A stretch of 64,000 nucleotides of DNA from Bifidobacterium olomucense (lineage in GTDB: Bacteria > Actinomycetota > Actinomycetes > Actinomycetales > Bifidobacteriaceae): positions 124,001-188,000 of the forward strand of contig NZ_JAAIIG010000001.1 in NCBI RefSeq assembly GCF_012932375.1, in the 5' to 3' direction. Shown here in pieces: positions 1 through 9,542 of this stretch. Made by a program: the position numbers and the translations under genes. The notes under the pieces are model-generated. The model was given only the letters and a program-made list of their open reading frames with translations, was not told the origin of the DNA and ran no database searches. The stretch's first letter is position 1, and each line of letters starts with the position of its first letter.

Positions 1-699
1 CGGGGCAACCGTTCCGGATTCGACCGCGCCGCATGGTTCGCGGCCGGTCGCTACGCCGTCGTGACCGATACGAGCATCGCGCAATCCGACGACGGAGGGC
101 TCACCGCCAAATACCGGTACGAGCTCGCCGACCCGGACCACACGCCCGTGACGGTCTCCTACCGCATCACCGCCGACATGCGCATGCGACTGACCGTCGA
201 ATACCCCGGCGGAGCCACCGGTGCGGCCAGCCTGCCCGCGTTCGGCGTCGAATGGGAACTGCCCGGCGAATACGAGCACCTGCGCTACTACGGCCCCGGC
301 CCCGAGGAGACCTACCGCGACCGCAAGCAGGGCGGCAAGCTCGGCATCTGGAACGCCACCGCGAAGACGAGCATGGCACCGTATCTCATGGTGCAGGAAA
401 CCGGCAGCCACGAGGACGTCCGCTGGCTCGAAGCCACCGACATCCAAGGCCACGGATTGCGCGTCACCCAACGCGGCGACCGTCACTTCACGGCCAGCCT
501 GCTGCCCTGGAACACCTACACGATCGAAGCCGCGCGCCGCCATGAGGACCTGCCCGAGCCGCGCCACAACTACCTGCGTCTGCTCGCGGCCCAGATGGGA
601 GTCGGCGGAGACGACTCCTGGGGAGCCCCCGTCCACACGGCCTACCAGCTGTCCGCCGGCAGGCCGCTCACCCTCGACGTGGACCTCGAACTCATCTGA
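1..699 (+). CDS. lacZ: Beta-galactosidase, GH2 (LacZ type), C-terminal part
   Basis: This is the 3' end of a large GH2 beta-galactosidase; the reading frame is open from the first base, so the start lies outside the window. The visible ~230 residues are the C-terminal beta-galactosidase small-chain domain. The motif YYGPGPEETYRDRK and the near-terminal QMGVGGDDSWGAPVH are hallmarks of LacZ-type enzymes, in which the C-terminal domain shapes the active site and subunit contacts. The catalytic glutamates are not in view. The enzyme would release galactose from beta-galactosides in the cytoplasm. nagB and nagA follow on the same strand, which fits joint use of galactose/GlcNAc-containing host glycans (inference). 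Identity is firm from the terminal motifs; the exact substrate is not known. Confidence 0.93.
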   Translation, partial: RGNRSGFDRAAWFAAGRYAVVTDTSIAQSDDGGLTAKYRYELADPDHTPVTVSYRITADMRMRLTVEYPGGATGAASLPAFGVEWELPGEYEHLRYYGPGPEETYRDRKQGGKLGIWNATAKTSMAPYLMVQETGSHEDVRWLEATDIQGHGLRVTQRGDRHFTASLLPWNTYTIEAARRHEDLPEPRHNYLRLLAAQMGVGGDDSWGAPVHTAYQLSAGRPLTLDVDLELI

Positions 700-795
700 C
701 CGGCAACGGGCGGCGGCATGCACCACCATGCCGCCGCCCGTACACGTATATATACATTTCCCAAACACAATCCACAGGAAAAGAGGCAATCAATC

Positions 796-1608
796 ATGGC
801 TGAAGTGATCATCGTCAAGAACGAGGAGGAGGCCGGCGAGATCTACGGCCGCTGCGTGGCGGACCTCATCAAGGCCAAGCCGGACGCGGTGCTGGGTCTG
901 GCCACCGGTTCCAGCCCGCTGGCCGCCTACCGCGCCCTCGCCAAGATTGTGCACGAGGAGCACATCGACGTCTCCAAGGTGCGCGGCTTCGCGCTGGACG
1001 AGTATCTGGGCCTGCCGCTGACCCACCCGGAGTCCTACCACTCCACCATCCACCGCACGGTCGTCGAGCCCCTCGGCCTCGACCCGGCCAAGGTCCACGT
1101 GCCCGGCGACGTGCTGAACGGCGCCCCGCTGGAGGACGGCGACAAGATCGCCGCCGCCGGACCGGCCTACGACGCGGCGATCGAGGCCGCGGGCGGCATC
1201 GACGTGCAGATCCTCGGCATCGGCACCGACGGCCATATCGGCTTCAACGAGCCCGGCTCCTCGCTGGCGTCCGGCACGCGCGTGAAGACCCTGGCCGAGC
1301 AGACCCGCATCGACAACGCGCGCTTCTTCGACAACGACATCAACCAGGTGCCGACCCACTGCATCACGCAGGGCATCGGCACGGTGCTGAAGGCCCGTCA
1401 CCTCGTGCTGCTCGCGTTCGGCGCGGGCAAGGCCGAGGCCATCGAGGAGACCGTCGAGGGCGGCGTGTCCGCGTTCTGCCCGGCCTCCGCGCTGCAGCTG
1501 CATCCGCACGCCACGATCATCATCGACGAGGAGGCCGCGAGCCGTCTGCGTCACAAGGACTACTACCGCTACGCCTTCGCCCACAAGCCGGCCTGGCAGG
1601 GCATCTGA
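796..1608 (+). CDS. nagB: Glucosamine-6-phosphate deaminase NagB
   Basis: The 270-aa product converts glucosamine-6-phosphate to fructose-6-phosphate and ammonia, the last step feeding amino sugars into glycolysis (the bifid shunt here). Length and motifs match the family: the phosphate-binding segment GLATGSSP near residue 38, the FALDEYLGL segment, and the signature LGIGTDGHIGFNEPGSS. The start was placed at 796 because AGGAAAAGAGG lies just upstream; an in-frame ATG 78 bases earlier has no comparable ribosome site. nagA follows 74 bases downstream, with a strong hairpin between, so the two are probably one operon. Confidence 0.97.
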   Translation: MAEVIIVKNEEEAGEIYGRCVADLIKAKPDAVLGLATGSSPLAAYRALAKIVHEEHIDVSKVRGFALDEYLGLPLTHPESYHSTIHRTVVEPLGLDPAKVHVPGDVLNGAPLEDGDKIAAAGPAYDAAIEAAGGIDVQILGIGTDGHIGFNEPGSSLASGTRVKTLAEQTRIDNARFFDNDINQVPTHCITQGIGTVLKARHLVLLAFGAGKAEAIEETVEGGVSAFCPASALQLHPHATIIIDEEAASRLRHKDYYRYAFAHKPAWQGI

Positions 1609-1623
1609 TCGGCAGACGAACGA

Positions 1624-1661
1624 TTCGGGCTCCTTCTTGCTTCGCCAAGAGGGAGCCCGAA
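1624..1661 (+). promoter_or_regulatory. Intercistronic hairpin between nagB and nagA
   Basis: A 16-bp stem (1624-1639 with 1646-1661, one T/C difference that still pairs as G-U) closes a six-base loop. No T-tract follows, and nagA begins 21 bases later with an AGGAAGG ribosome site. It is therefore more likely an mRNA processing or stability element, or a partial attenuator setting the nagB:nagA ratio, than a full terminator. Confidence 0.6.
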
Positions 1662-1682
1662 CCCATATGCAGGAAGGAAATC

Positions 1683-2996
1683 ATGACGCAGGACAGAGAT
1701 GAGATCGTCGCCCGCGTGACGGCGGCGTTGGAAGGCGAGGCCAAGCCGGTCGCGATTCGCGGGGCGCGCAAGGTGGACGCCTGCGGCGAACAATCGGGGT
1801 ATTGGGTGGTTTCGGACGCACGTGGCGTGATTGTGGCCACGGGCTTCGCCGCCGCGGACGGTACCGGCGAGGAGGCGTTCGAGCACGCCTGCCGCACGGT
1901 CGGCATCGACCCGGCCGTTCCAGCTGATTCCAACGACGCGGTCATCGACGCGGCCGGCCGCATCCTCACGCCCGGCTACGTGGACATCCACGCCCACGGC
2001 GCCTGGGAGAAGAGCTTCGACGACGGCCCCGACGGCATCGACGTGGCCCGCGCCGGCCACGCGGTCCACGGCACCACCCGCCAGGTGCTCTCGCTCATCA
2101 CCAACCCGATGGACGTGATCTGCCGCAACATCCGCACCGTGCACGAGAAGATGGCCACCCGCCCCGACATCCTCGGCTGCCACCTCGAAGGCCCGTTCCT
2201 CGCCCTGAAGCGCAAGGGCGCGCACGACCCGAACTGCCTCAAGGACCCGGTGCCCGAACTCGTGGACCGCATGCTCGACGCCTCGGGCGCCGACCCCGCC
2301 GCCGGCAAGCTCGGCTGCATCCGCCAGATCACCATCGCCCCCGAGCTGGAGCATGGCATCGGCGCCATCAAGCAGTTCGCGGCCGCCGGCGTGGTGCCCG
2401 CGGTCGGCCACTGCGACGCCGACTACGAGACCGCCCAGGCCGGCTTCAACGCGGGCGCCGGCATCATGACCCACATGTTCAACGCGATGAACGGCCTGCA
2501 CCACCGCGAACCCGGCCCCATCCCGGCCGCCGTCGAGGACCCGCGCGTCACCATCGAGCTCATCAACGACGGCTTCCACGTGCAGAACCCGATGGTCAAG
2601 CTCGGCTTCGGCCTCGCGCCTCACCGCATCGCGTTCGTCACCGACGCCATGGCCGCCACCGACTGCCCCGACGGCGCGTACAAGCTCGGCGAACTCGACG
2701 TGAACGTCATCGACGGCCATGCACGGCTCGTGTCCAACGGTGCGATCGCCGGCTCCACCTTGACGTTGGAGGTCGCGGTTCAGCGCGCGGTCAACGAACT
2801 CGGCTTCAGCCCGGTCGCCGCCGTCGAAGCCGCCACCCTCACCCCGGCCCGCGCCTTCGGATTCGACAGGCTCAACCCCGTCACTGGTGCGCCGCTCGGC
2901 CTGATCGCCCCCGGATACGCCGCCGACCTTAACCTCCTCGACCCCACCGACTGGACCGCCCAACACGTCTGGTGCGCCGGCCGCCAGCTGAAGTAA
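1683..2996 (+). CDS. nagA: N-acetylglucosamine-6-phosphate deacetylase NagA
   Basis: The 437-aa amidohydrolase removes acetate from GlcNAc-6-phosphate, giving the substrate of NagB. Visible family features: the metal-site HAH in GYVDIHAHG (H103/H105), the HLEGPF motif with metal ligand E169, GHCDAD with H243, THMFNAMNGLHHREPG, and catalytic D321 in VTDAMAATD. The protein is somewhat longer than the usual ~380-400 aa because of an N-terminal extension. AGGAAGG precedes the ATG. It converges with the LacI-type gene 51 bases away. Function is firm. Confidence 0.96.
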   Translation: MTQDRDEIVARVTAALEGEAKPVAIRGARKVDACGEQSGYWVVSDARGVIVATGFAAADGTGEEAFEHACRTVGIDPAVPADSNDAVIDAAGRILTPGYVDIHAHGAWEKSFDDGPDGIDVARAGHAVHGTTRQVLSLITNPMDVICRNIRTVHEKMATRPDILGCHLEGPFLALKRKGAHDPNCLKDPVPELVDRMLDASGADPAAGKLGCIRQITIAPELEHGIGAIKQFAAAGVVPAVGHCDADYETAQAGFNAGAGIMTHMFNAMNGLHHREPGPIPAAVEDPRVTIELINDGFHVQNPMVKLGFGLAPHRIAFVTDAMAATDCPDGAYKLGELDVNVIDGHARLVSNGAIAGSTLTLEVAVQRAVNELGFSPVAAVEAATLTPARAFGFDRLNPVTGAPLGLIAPGYAADLNLLDPTDWTAQHVWCAGRQLK

Positions 2997-3047
2997 ACTC
3001 CTTCCAGCAAAATCGACACCGGTGCCGCCCGTCTTCGAGACGACGTC

Positions 3048-4121
<1,074 letters not shown>

Positions 4122-4125
4122 TCAC

Positions 4126-4133
4126 ACTTAAGT
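4126..4133. repeat. Left 8-bp target-site duplication of the ISL3 element
   Basis: ACTTAAGT directly abuts the left inverted repeat and is repeated exactly at the right end (5569-5576). Eight-base duplications are normal for ISL3-family elements. The target is itself a perfect palindrome. Confidence 0.9.
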
Positions 4134-5568
4134 GGCTCTTCGCATTTTGGTGTGTATGGGCGGTGGTTTAGAGGTGGGCTTGGATGGCTTGTCTGAATCC
4201 GCCGGTGTGGAGCAGGCTTCGGGTGATGTAGTTGTCGAGGTTGCGGAAGCCGAGGGCTATGCCTCTGAGGGTTTCGAGGCGTCCGTTGATGGCTTCGGTG
4301 GGCCCGTTCGTCCCGTGGGGGTGGTCGAAGAACGCGAGGACGTCCGTCATGCGGCGTTTGAGGGTGCGGCCGAGCGTGGCGAGTTCGGGGCATCCGGGCG
4401 CCGCGCCCCTGACGGCGAGGGACTCGATGAGTTCGGCCATCATGCCCCGTCCCTTCCCGCGGTCCTCCTGCGCGTAGCAGTCGATGATCTTCTGGTAGGC
4501 ACCGTGCGCGAGGGCGAGCGGCTTGTTCGCGGGATCGGAGAGCAGCAGGTCGATGCGCGCCTGCTGCTTGTCGGTCCGGAGCCGCGCGGTCTTCAATAGG
4601 TTCCTCCTGCCTTTGTAGAGCGGGTCGTCGCGCCGGCCTCGCCGGCCCGTGGCCTCGCGTTGGAGCCGGCAGCGCACTGCGGTGAGCCTGTCGCCGGCGA
4701 GCTTGACGATGTGGAACGGGTCGAGGATCTCCACGGCGCGGGGCACCTGGCGCGCGGCGGCCTTCCTGTATCCGGCGAACGCGTCCATCGCGACCTCCCT
4801 CACGCCGTCCCGGAACGATCGCGGGCGTTCCTCCAGCCATCGGGCGAACGCCTTCTCGCTCCTGCCCTCGACCATGTCGAGCAGCCGCGCCGGCCGGCCC
4901 GTCCTTCTGGGGGTGAGGTCCACGATGACGGTCACGTACCGGTTGCCGGTGCGGGTGTGCCGCCACACATTCTCGTTCACGCCGATCGACTCCACGCCGT
5001 CCAGCCGGCGCGGGTCCGCGGCCAGCACGTTCACGCCCTTCTCCAACACGGCCCGGTTCAACGCGCCCCACGAGCAGTGCAGGTCATGCGCGCAGGCGAG
5101 CACGCTCTTCGACTTCAGCACCACCTCCGCCGCCGCCCACCACACGGCCGCGTCCGTCAGCCGCCGTCCCCCGTCGGCTATGTGGGTCAGGTCGTCGGTC
5201 CACGAGCGGGCGCACGCCACGCACTCGTACCGTCTGACCCGCACCAGCAGGTGCACGGCATGCTGACCGACGGGCGTGTGCGCGAGCCGGCGCCGCCACG
5301 AGGAACGGACCCGACCCATGGCCCCGCATTCCCGGCAATACCGGGCGGTCCCGTCCGCCGGCTCGCAGCCGATCAGCCACACTCCCGCCCGCGAGCCCGA
5401 CACCACGTGCCTCTGCGAGACGGGATTCAGGCGCAGTCTGTCCAGACCGAGCAGGACCCGGCCGTCGAACGCGCTAGACTCGTTACCAAGCCGCGCGGTT
5501 TCCTTCACTTTTTCAATCACACACCGAATGAAACCGCACGGCCCTTACACACCAAAATCGGAAGAGCC
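4134..5568 (-). mobile_element. Complete ISL3-family insertion sequence (1435 bp)
   Basis: The element is bounded by imperfect inverted repeats of about 24 bp: the left end begins GGCTCTTCGCATTTTGGTGT, and the right end, read in reverse, begins GGCTCTTCCGATTTTGGTGT. An exact 8-bp duplication flanks it. It carries a single full-length transposase gene on the minus strand. Intact ends and an intact gene point to recent arrival and possible activity. It inserted between the LacI-type regulator promoter and the XRE/ImmA gene. Confidence 0.95.
4168..5520 (-). CDS. ISL3-family transposase
   Basis: The 450-aa DDE transposase has an N-terminal zinc-finger region (CRECGAMG near 62-69 and a second Cys pair in YECVAC), then a DDE catalytic domain. 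Recognisable blocks are SIGVNENVW, VTVIVDL, VAMDAFAGYRKAA (first Asp region), ILDPFHIVKLA (second Asp) and the C-terminal GPTEAINGRLETLRGIALGF carrying the conserved Glu. The last two blocks are strongly diagnostic of ISL3. The length is usual for the family. It fills nearly all of the element and has no frameshift. Confidence 0.96.
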   Translation of the reverse strand: MIEKVKETARLGNESSAFDGRVLLGLDRLRLNPVSQRHVVSGSRAGVWLIGCEPADGTARYCRECGAMGRVRSSWRRRLAHTPVGQHAVHLLVRVRRYECVACARSWTDDLTHIADGGRRLTDAAVWWAAAEVVLKSKSVLACAHDLHCSWGALNRAVLEKGVNVLAADPRRLDGVESIGVNENVWRHTRTGNRYVTVIVDLTPRRTGRPARLLDMVEGRSEKAFARWLEERPRSFRDGVREVAMDAFAGYRKAAARQVPRAVEILDPFHIVKLAGDRLTAVRCRLQREATGRRGRRDDPLYKGRRNLLKTARLRTDKQQARIDLLLSDPANKPLALAHGAYQKIIDCYAQEDRGKGRGMMAELIESLAVRGAAPGCPELATLGRTLKRRMTDVLAFFDHPHGTNGPTEAINGRLETLRGIALGFRNLDNYITRSLLHTGGFRQAIQAHL

Positions 5569-5576
5569 ACTTAAGT
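5569..5576. repeat. Right 8-bp target-site duplication of the ISL3 element
   Basis: ACTTAAGT, identical to the copy at 4126-4133, directly follows the right inverted repeat. Confidence 0.9.
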
Positions 5577-5623
5577 GACCGGCAGCTGATAAACTGCAAT
5601 CGTCCCTACAGGGGGCAATGCAT

Positions 5624-5662
5624 AAGATGGCTGGAATGTTGCGATAGCATTCCAGCCATCTT
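5624..5662 (-). terminator. Hairpin terminator after the XRE/ImmA gene
   Basis: A perfect 15-bp stem (5624-5638 with 5648-5662, nine-base loop) lies 16 bases past the stop of the minus-strand XRE/ImmA gene. T-tracts are short on both sides, so it may be bidirectional or only partly efficient. Confidence 0.65.
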
Positions 5663-5677
5663 TGGCTAAACGAGTCG

Positions 5678-6799
5678 TCAGACAACCGCGCCCTCAATGG
5701 GAAAACCGTCAACAAGCCGCAAATCATCGCCGCACCAATGATTCACTAATTCAGCGGGCAATCCAAGGAACCCTTCAATGGCTTGGATGGACACTGCAGG
5801 GTGTCTGTAATCGCGTACGTCGCTGAAGGCGCTAGCGAGCACCTGTTTAAAGAGGGTCGGATGCTCGTTCTTTACTGCTATCGGCTCTTGCTTGTTCCAT
5901 TTGCGATTCGCCATCTGAATCCTCAAGGATTTTTGCCGTTCCGCATCGTATATGCCCAATCGACCGGCACGTGCAATAAGGGCGGCTATGGATACTCCCC
6001 ACTCCGCCTTTAGTGTTGCAAGAGCATTCAGCGATGTGAATTTAGAAATTGAAGCACGTGCATCCTCTTCTGGCATAAGCAGGGCGCCGGCAAAAGCATT
6101 GGCCTCAAATTCCAGACTTCGATGGTCCTTGGGTCTCCTAAAACGATGAAGCACAAGATGCCCGAGCTCGTGCGCGTCAGTGAATCGTTGTCGGTCTCCG
6201 GGCTTTTCTTCGGGAAAGTATCCGATTACGTGCTTAGCATGAGGAACGGAGGGGCTGCTGACTCCGTCTGCTGTTGAATCGCTAATCGGCGCCGCTAGAG
6301 GGACAACAAGAATACCGCTTCTCTCCATACTGCGTGTGACGTCCTTCACCGGCCCGTGAGAAGACAGCCCCCAGACGGTTCGGACTTCACCGGCGAGACG
6401 TTCTATGTCCGCAAGGGAGGGATCTATACGCGGGGCAATGCCATTAAGCCACAAAGGTTCCGGGCAGGCGTGAGTCATCGATTCGAGCTTCGTCACTGTA
6501 TCCAGGAGAAGTTGAAATTCCGTTATGGCCTGATTGGCCAGAGAGGATTTCATCTTGGCCAGCTTACGGAACGTAAGCTGATCGACGGGCACCGACTGAT
6601 CGGGGAGCACAAAGAATCCGATAGGGAACCCGGTTACGAAGGCCAATCGTTCCGCGTCGGATTCGGTAAATCGAGTCTTTCTGTTGACCAAATTGGAGAT
6701 GCGCGACGCGGACAGACCGCTGATGCCCGCCAATTCCTTCTTGTTCCAACCCCGGCATTCACGAGCCAGTTCGATTCGGTCGGGGTTGAAATCGTTCAT
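5678..6799 (-). CDS. XRE-type helix-turn-helix / ImmA-IrrE metallopeptidase fusion
   Basis: The 373-aa protein joins an N-terminal Cro/C1-type helix-turn-helix (about 5-60, with NKKELAGISGLSASRISNLVN) to an ImmA/IrrE-type zinc peptidase domain. The metal site is HELGH at 210-214, followed by the downstream acidic FEANAFAGALLMP motif. Such COG2856-type proteins sense damage or phage and cleave or derepress a partner regulator, and they often sit in mobile elements or toxin-antitoxin pairs. Its ATG overlaps by four bases (ATGA) the stop of an upstream broken reading frame, so the original partner was probably translated with it. Domain assignment is firm; the biological partner is unknown. Confidence 0.9.
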   Translation of the reverse strand: MNDFNPDRIELARECRGWNKKELAGISGLSASRISNLVNRKTRFTESDAERLAFVTGFPIGFFVLPDQSVPVDQLTFRKLAKMKSSLANQAITEFQLLLDTVTKLESMTHACPEPLWLNGIAPRIDPSLADIERLAGEVRTVWGLSSHGPVKDVTRSMERSGILVVPLAAPISDSTADGVSSPSVPHAKHVIGYFPEEKPGDRQRFTDAHELGHLVLHRFRRPKDHRSLEFEANAFAGALLMPEEDARASISKFTSLNALATLKAEWGVSIAALIARAGRLGIYDAERQKSLRIQMANRKWNKQEPIAVKNEHPTLFKQVLASAFSDVRDYRHPAVSIQAIEGFLGLPAELVNHWCGDDLRLVDGFPIEGAVV

Positions 6800-6970
6800 T
6801 TTGTCTCCAGTGTGTTACTTTCCCTAATGATTGTATTGGTGTGCGGGACCATGCGCTCTTCGGCTTCGCCGCCATCGAAGGCCATTTTGTCGAACATGTC
6901 AGCGGGAACGCCAATCGGCATGGCTAAGATAAGTTTCCCCTTTGCACGTCGTGGAAAACTGCCCGCATCA
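6796..6970 (-). pseudogene. 3' remnant of the gene coupled to the XRE/ImmA gene
   Basis: About 50 codons read in frame to a stop that overlaps the XRE/ImmA start by ATGA. The peptide (KGKLILAMPIGVPADMFDKM, then EERMVPHTNTIIRESNTLETK) shows no transposase character and is not a family I recognise. The four-base overlap suggests it is the natural C-terminus of the metallopeptidase's partner, now fused to an IS1595-type fragment. The upstream limit is approximate. Confidence 0.45.
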
Positions 6971-7275
6971 AGGGGCTGAACGGCATCGCAGAGGAACCGA
7001 TCCGAGGTTTCCGTCCACATGCCGGTGACGACGCACACCTGCTGCTTGCTCAGGCCGCGTTTCGCGGCCTTCTTGCCGCTCTTGCGGGCGGGACGTGGCA
7101 TGGTGCCCTTGCGGTAGCCCTTGTAGCTGTCGCGGAAGTACGTCTCGTCGATCTCCACCCGGTCGCCGGCGACGGCGTTGAACGAGGGGTTGTAGCGTTG
7201 GATGCACTCGATGATGCGACGGCGCATGAACCACGCCGTGCGCAGGCCCACGCCGCACTTGTCCATGCGGTCGCG
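6971..7275 (-). pseudogene. IS1595-family transposase fragment
   Basis: The reading frame encodes GVGLRTAWFMRRRI followed by VEIDETYFRDSYKG and LSKQQVCVVTGM. This is the order of motifs in the central part of ISXO2-like/IS1595 transposases, including the first catalytic Asp. The N-terminal zinc ribbon and the rest of the DDE core are missing, so it cannot be functional. On its upstream side it is joined to the start of a HAD hydrolase gene; on its downstream side it runs into the unknown remnant. Both junctions are estimated to within a few tens of bases. Confidence 0.75.
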
Positions 7276-7391
7276 CAGATCGCCGCGACCACGTCGTCCG
7301 GGAAGTGTCCGGTCAGGCAGGCGCGGGTGTCCCAATCAAGCAGTACGCCGCAGAAGTCGAAGATCACATCGGTGATGGGGCAGTCAGCCAT
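7276..7391 (-). pseudogene. N-terminal fragment of a HAD-family hydrolase
   Basis: Starting at ATG 7391 the frame reads MADCPITDVIFDFCGVLLDW and about 20 more residues. FDFCGVLLDWDTR is HAD motif I (the DxDGVL-type nucleophile block) as found in beta-phosphoglucomutase-like phosphatases. The match ends within about 40 codons where the IS1595-type sequence begins, so the gene is truncated. Confidence 0.7.
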
Positions 7392-7633
7392 ACAAGCTCC
7401 ATATATTCAGGTCCGTGAACCAGTGTACGGGCCGGCCGGATAACCGGTGTTAGCAAAGCGTTAGGAATCGCCGCGCGGAGCCCCCGAGCACATATGCAAC
7501 CCGTAAAAACCGCCTCGTCCTGACCGCTCGCTCCATACGATGAGGAATCGCAATGACCCGATGACGATGTCGCGCGGCCCCTAGCGGGAGGCGGAACACG
7601 GCACCGGGTTTGTTCGATGATAAGGAGAATGAC

Positions 7634-7726
7634 ATGCCTTGGTGGGTAGATGTTGCCTACGTTGCGGGCACGGTGGTCGTCTTCGTGCTGTTCGACCTGT
7701 TCGGAAAGTGGGTGGACAAGCTATGA
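7634..7726 (+). CDS. 30-aa membrane microprotein upstream of kdpF
   Basis: The ATG at 7634 has a clear AAGGAG site six bases away and encodes a single predicted membrane helix (VAYVAGTVVVFVLFDLFGKW). The stop overlaps the kdpF start by ATGA, so the two are translationally coupled. I know of no function. Position and coupling suggest a small subunit or assembly partner of the Kdp pump (inference). Confidence 0.7.
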   Translation: MPWWVDVAYVAGTVVVFVLFDLFGKWVDKL

Positions 7727-7815
7727 CGACGTTCTTCACTGTGCTGGGTGTCGTGCTGGCTATCGCGGGAATCGCCTACATGATTTATTCCCTGTGCCGG
7801 CCAGAGAAGTTCTGA
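7723..7815 (+). CDS. kdpF: K+-transporting ATPase subunit KdpF
   Basis: The 30-aa single-helix peptide ends in SLCRPEKF, the typical KdpF C-terminus (RPEKF). KdpF stabilises the KdpABC complex in the membrane. It overlaps the upstream microprotein gene by four bases and lies 49 bases before kdpA. Confidence 0.9.
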   Translation: MTTFFTVLGVVLAIAGIAYMIYSLCRPEKF

Positions 7816-7864
7816 ACCATACCGGACTGTACTTGAGAGATCTTAGGAATCAAAGGTTCATCAC

Positions 7865-9541
7865 ATGGTATATGTATTTGCGATCATGGCATTCGCGCTG
7901 ATTGCCATCATCCTTGTGGCGATCTACAAGCCGCTGGGCGATTACATGTTCAACGTGTTCACGACCGACAAGGACCTCTTCTTCGAGAAGTGGATCTACA
8001 AGGTCGTCGGCGTTGACTCCAAGAAAGGCCAGACCTGGAAGGCGTATCTGCGCGGTGTGCTCGGGTTTTCCCTGATGAGCGTGCTGGTGCTTTACCTGCT
8101 GCAGCGCGTGCAGCAGTGGCTGCCGTTCTCGCTGGGCTTCCCGAACGTGCAGGGCCCGCTCGCGTTCAACACCGCGGCCTCGTTCGTGACCAACACCAAC
8201 TGGCAGTCATATTCGCCGGACGTCACGCTCGGCTACACCGTGCAGTTCGCCGGCCTCGCCGTGCAGAACTTCGTGTCCGCGGCCGTGGGCATCGCCGTGG
8301 CCGTGGCGCTCGTGCGCGGGTTCGCGTGGCGCAGGTCGGAGACCATCGGCAACTTCTGGGTCGACCTGACCCGCTGCACGATGCGCATCCTTCTGCCGAT
8401 TTCCATCGTCATGGGCATCATCCTGATAGCGCTCGGCGTGGCGCAGAACTTCGCCGGGTTCGTGGACGTGAACACCGTCGCCGGTGGCACCCAGAAGATC
8501 ATGCAGGGCCCGGTGGCCTCGCAGGAGGTCATCAAGGAGCTCGGCACGAACGGCGGTGGCTTCTTCAACGCCAACTCGTCGCACCCGTACGAGAACCCGA
8601 ACATGTGGACCAACCTCATCGAGATTCTCCTCATGCTCGCCATTCCGGTGGCCCTGACCCGCACCTTCGGCCGCATGGTCGGCGACATCCGGCAGGGCTA
8701 CGCGCTGCTCGGCGCGATGGTCATCATCTTCGGCATCAGCTTCTTCGCCGTGGTGACCGCCGAATCCTTCGCCAGCGACCCGATCACCTCCCTGACCGGT
8801 GGTTCCATGGAAGGCAAGGAGACCCGCTTCGGCATCGTGTGGTCCGGCCTGTTCGGCACCACCTCGACCTCGACCTCCACTGGCGCCGTCAATTCGATGC
8901 ACGACTCGTACACCGCACTCGGCGGCATGATCTACATGCTCAACATGATGCTCGGCGAGGTGAGCCCGGGCGGCGTGGGCGCGGGCCTGTACGGCATCCT
9001 CGTGATGGCCGTCGTGGCCGTGTTCATCGCCGGCCTCATGGTGGGCCGCACGCCGGAATACCTCGGCAAGAAGATCGGCCCGCGCGAGATGAAGATGGCC
9101 TCGCTGTACTTCCTCGTCATGCCGATCACCGTGGTGGTGGGCGTCTCCCTGAGCTTCGCCGTGCCGTTCGCACGTCAGTCGATCTTCGACACGTCGCTCA
9201 ACAACAGTGGCAACCACGGCTTCTCCGAGGTCGTCTACGCCTTCACCTCGGCCGCGAACAACAACGGCTCCGCCTTCGCGGGACTCACCGCCGACACCCC
9301 GTGGCTCGACACCACGCTGGGATTGGCGGTGCTCATCGGCCGTTTCCTGCCGATCGCCCTGGTGATCGCGCTGGCCGGTTCGCTTGCCAAGCAGGACAAG
9401 GTGCCGGTGACCGCCGGCACGATGAAGACCGACAACGGTCTGTTCGTCGTCCTGCTGGTGTTCGTTATCTTCCTGATTTCCGCGCTGACGTTCTTCCCGA
9501 CGCTTGCTCTGGGACCGTTGGCAGAAGGTTTGGTGGCTTGA
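7865..9541 (+). CDS. kdpA: K+-transporting ATPase subunit KdpA
   Basis: The 558-aa polytopic membrane protein is the potassium channel-like subunit of the Kdp P-type pump. Family hallmarks: the N-terminal YKPLGDYM, the selectivity-filter-like segments [15 protein letters not shown] and [21 protein letters not shown], and the late [11 protein letters not shown] segment. Full length for the family. kdpB starts one base after its stop. Confidence 0.97.
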   Translation: MVYVFAIMAFALIAIILVAIYKPLGDYMFNVFTTDKDLFFEKWIYKVVGVDSKKGQTWKAYLRGVLGFSLMSVLVLYLLQRVQQWLPFSLGFPNVQGPLAFNTAASFVTNTNWQSYSPDVTLGYTVQFAGLAVQNFVSAAVGIAVAVALVRGFAWRRSETIGNFWVDLTRCTMRILLPISIVMGIILIALGVAQNFAGFVDVNTVAGGTQKIMQGPVASQEVIKELGTNGGGFFNANSSHPYENPNMWTNLIEILLMLAIPVALTRTFGRMVGDIRQGYALLGAMVIIFGISFFAVVTAESFASDPITSLTGGSMEGKETRFGIVWSGLFGTTSTSTSTGAVNSMHDSYTALGGMIYMLNMMLGEVSPGGVGAGLYGILVMAVVAVFIAGLMVGRTPEYLGKKIGPREMKMASLYFLVMPITVVVGVSLSFAVPFARQSIFDTSLNNSGNHGFSEVVYAFTSAANNNGSAFAGLTADTPWLDTTLGLAVLIGRFLPIALVIALAGSLAKQDKVPVTAGTMKTDNGLFVVLLVFVIFLISALTFFPTLALGPLAEGLVA

Positions 9542-9542
9542 T

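Noticed and set aside
7392-7633. Possible c-di-AMP (ydaO-type) or other riboswitch ahead of the kdp genes
   Set aside because: The gap has GC-rich stems, but the conserved ydaO core sequences could not be found.
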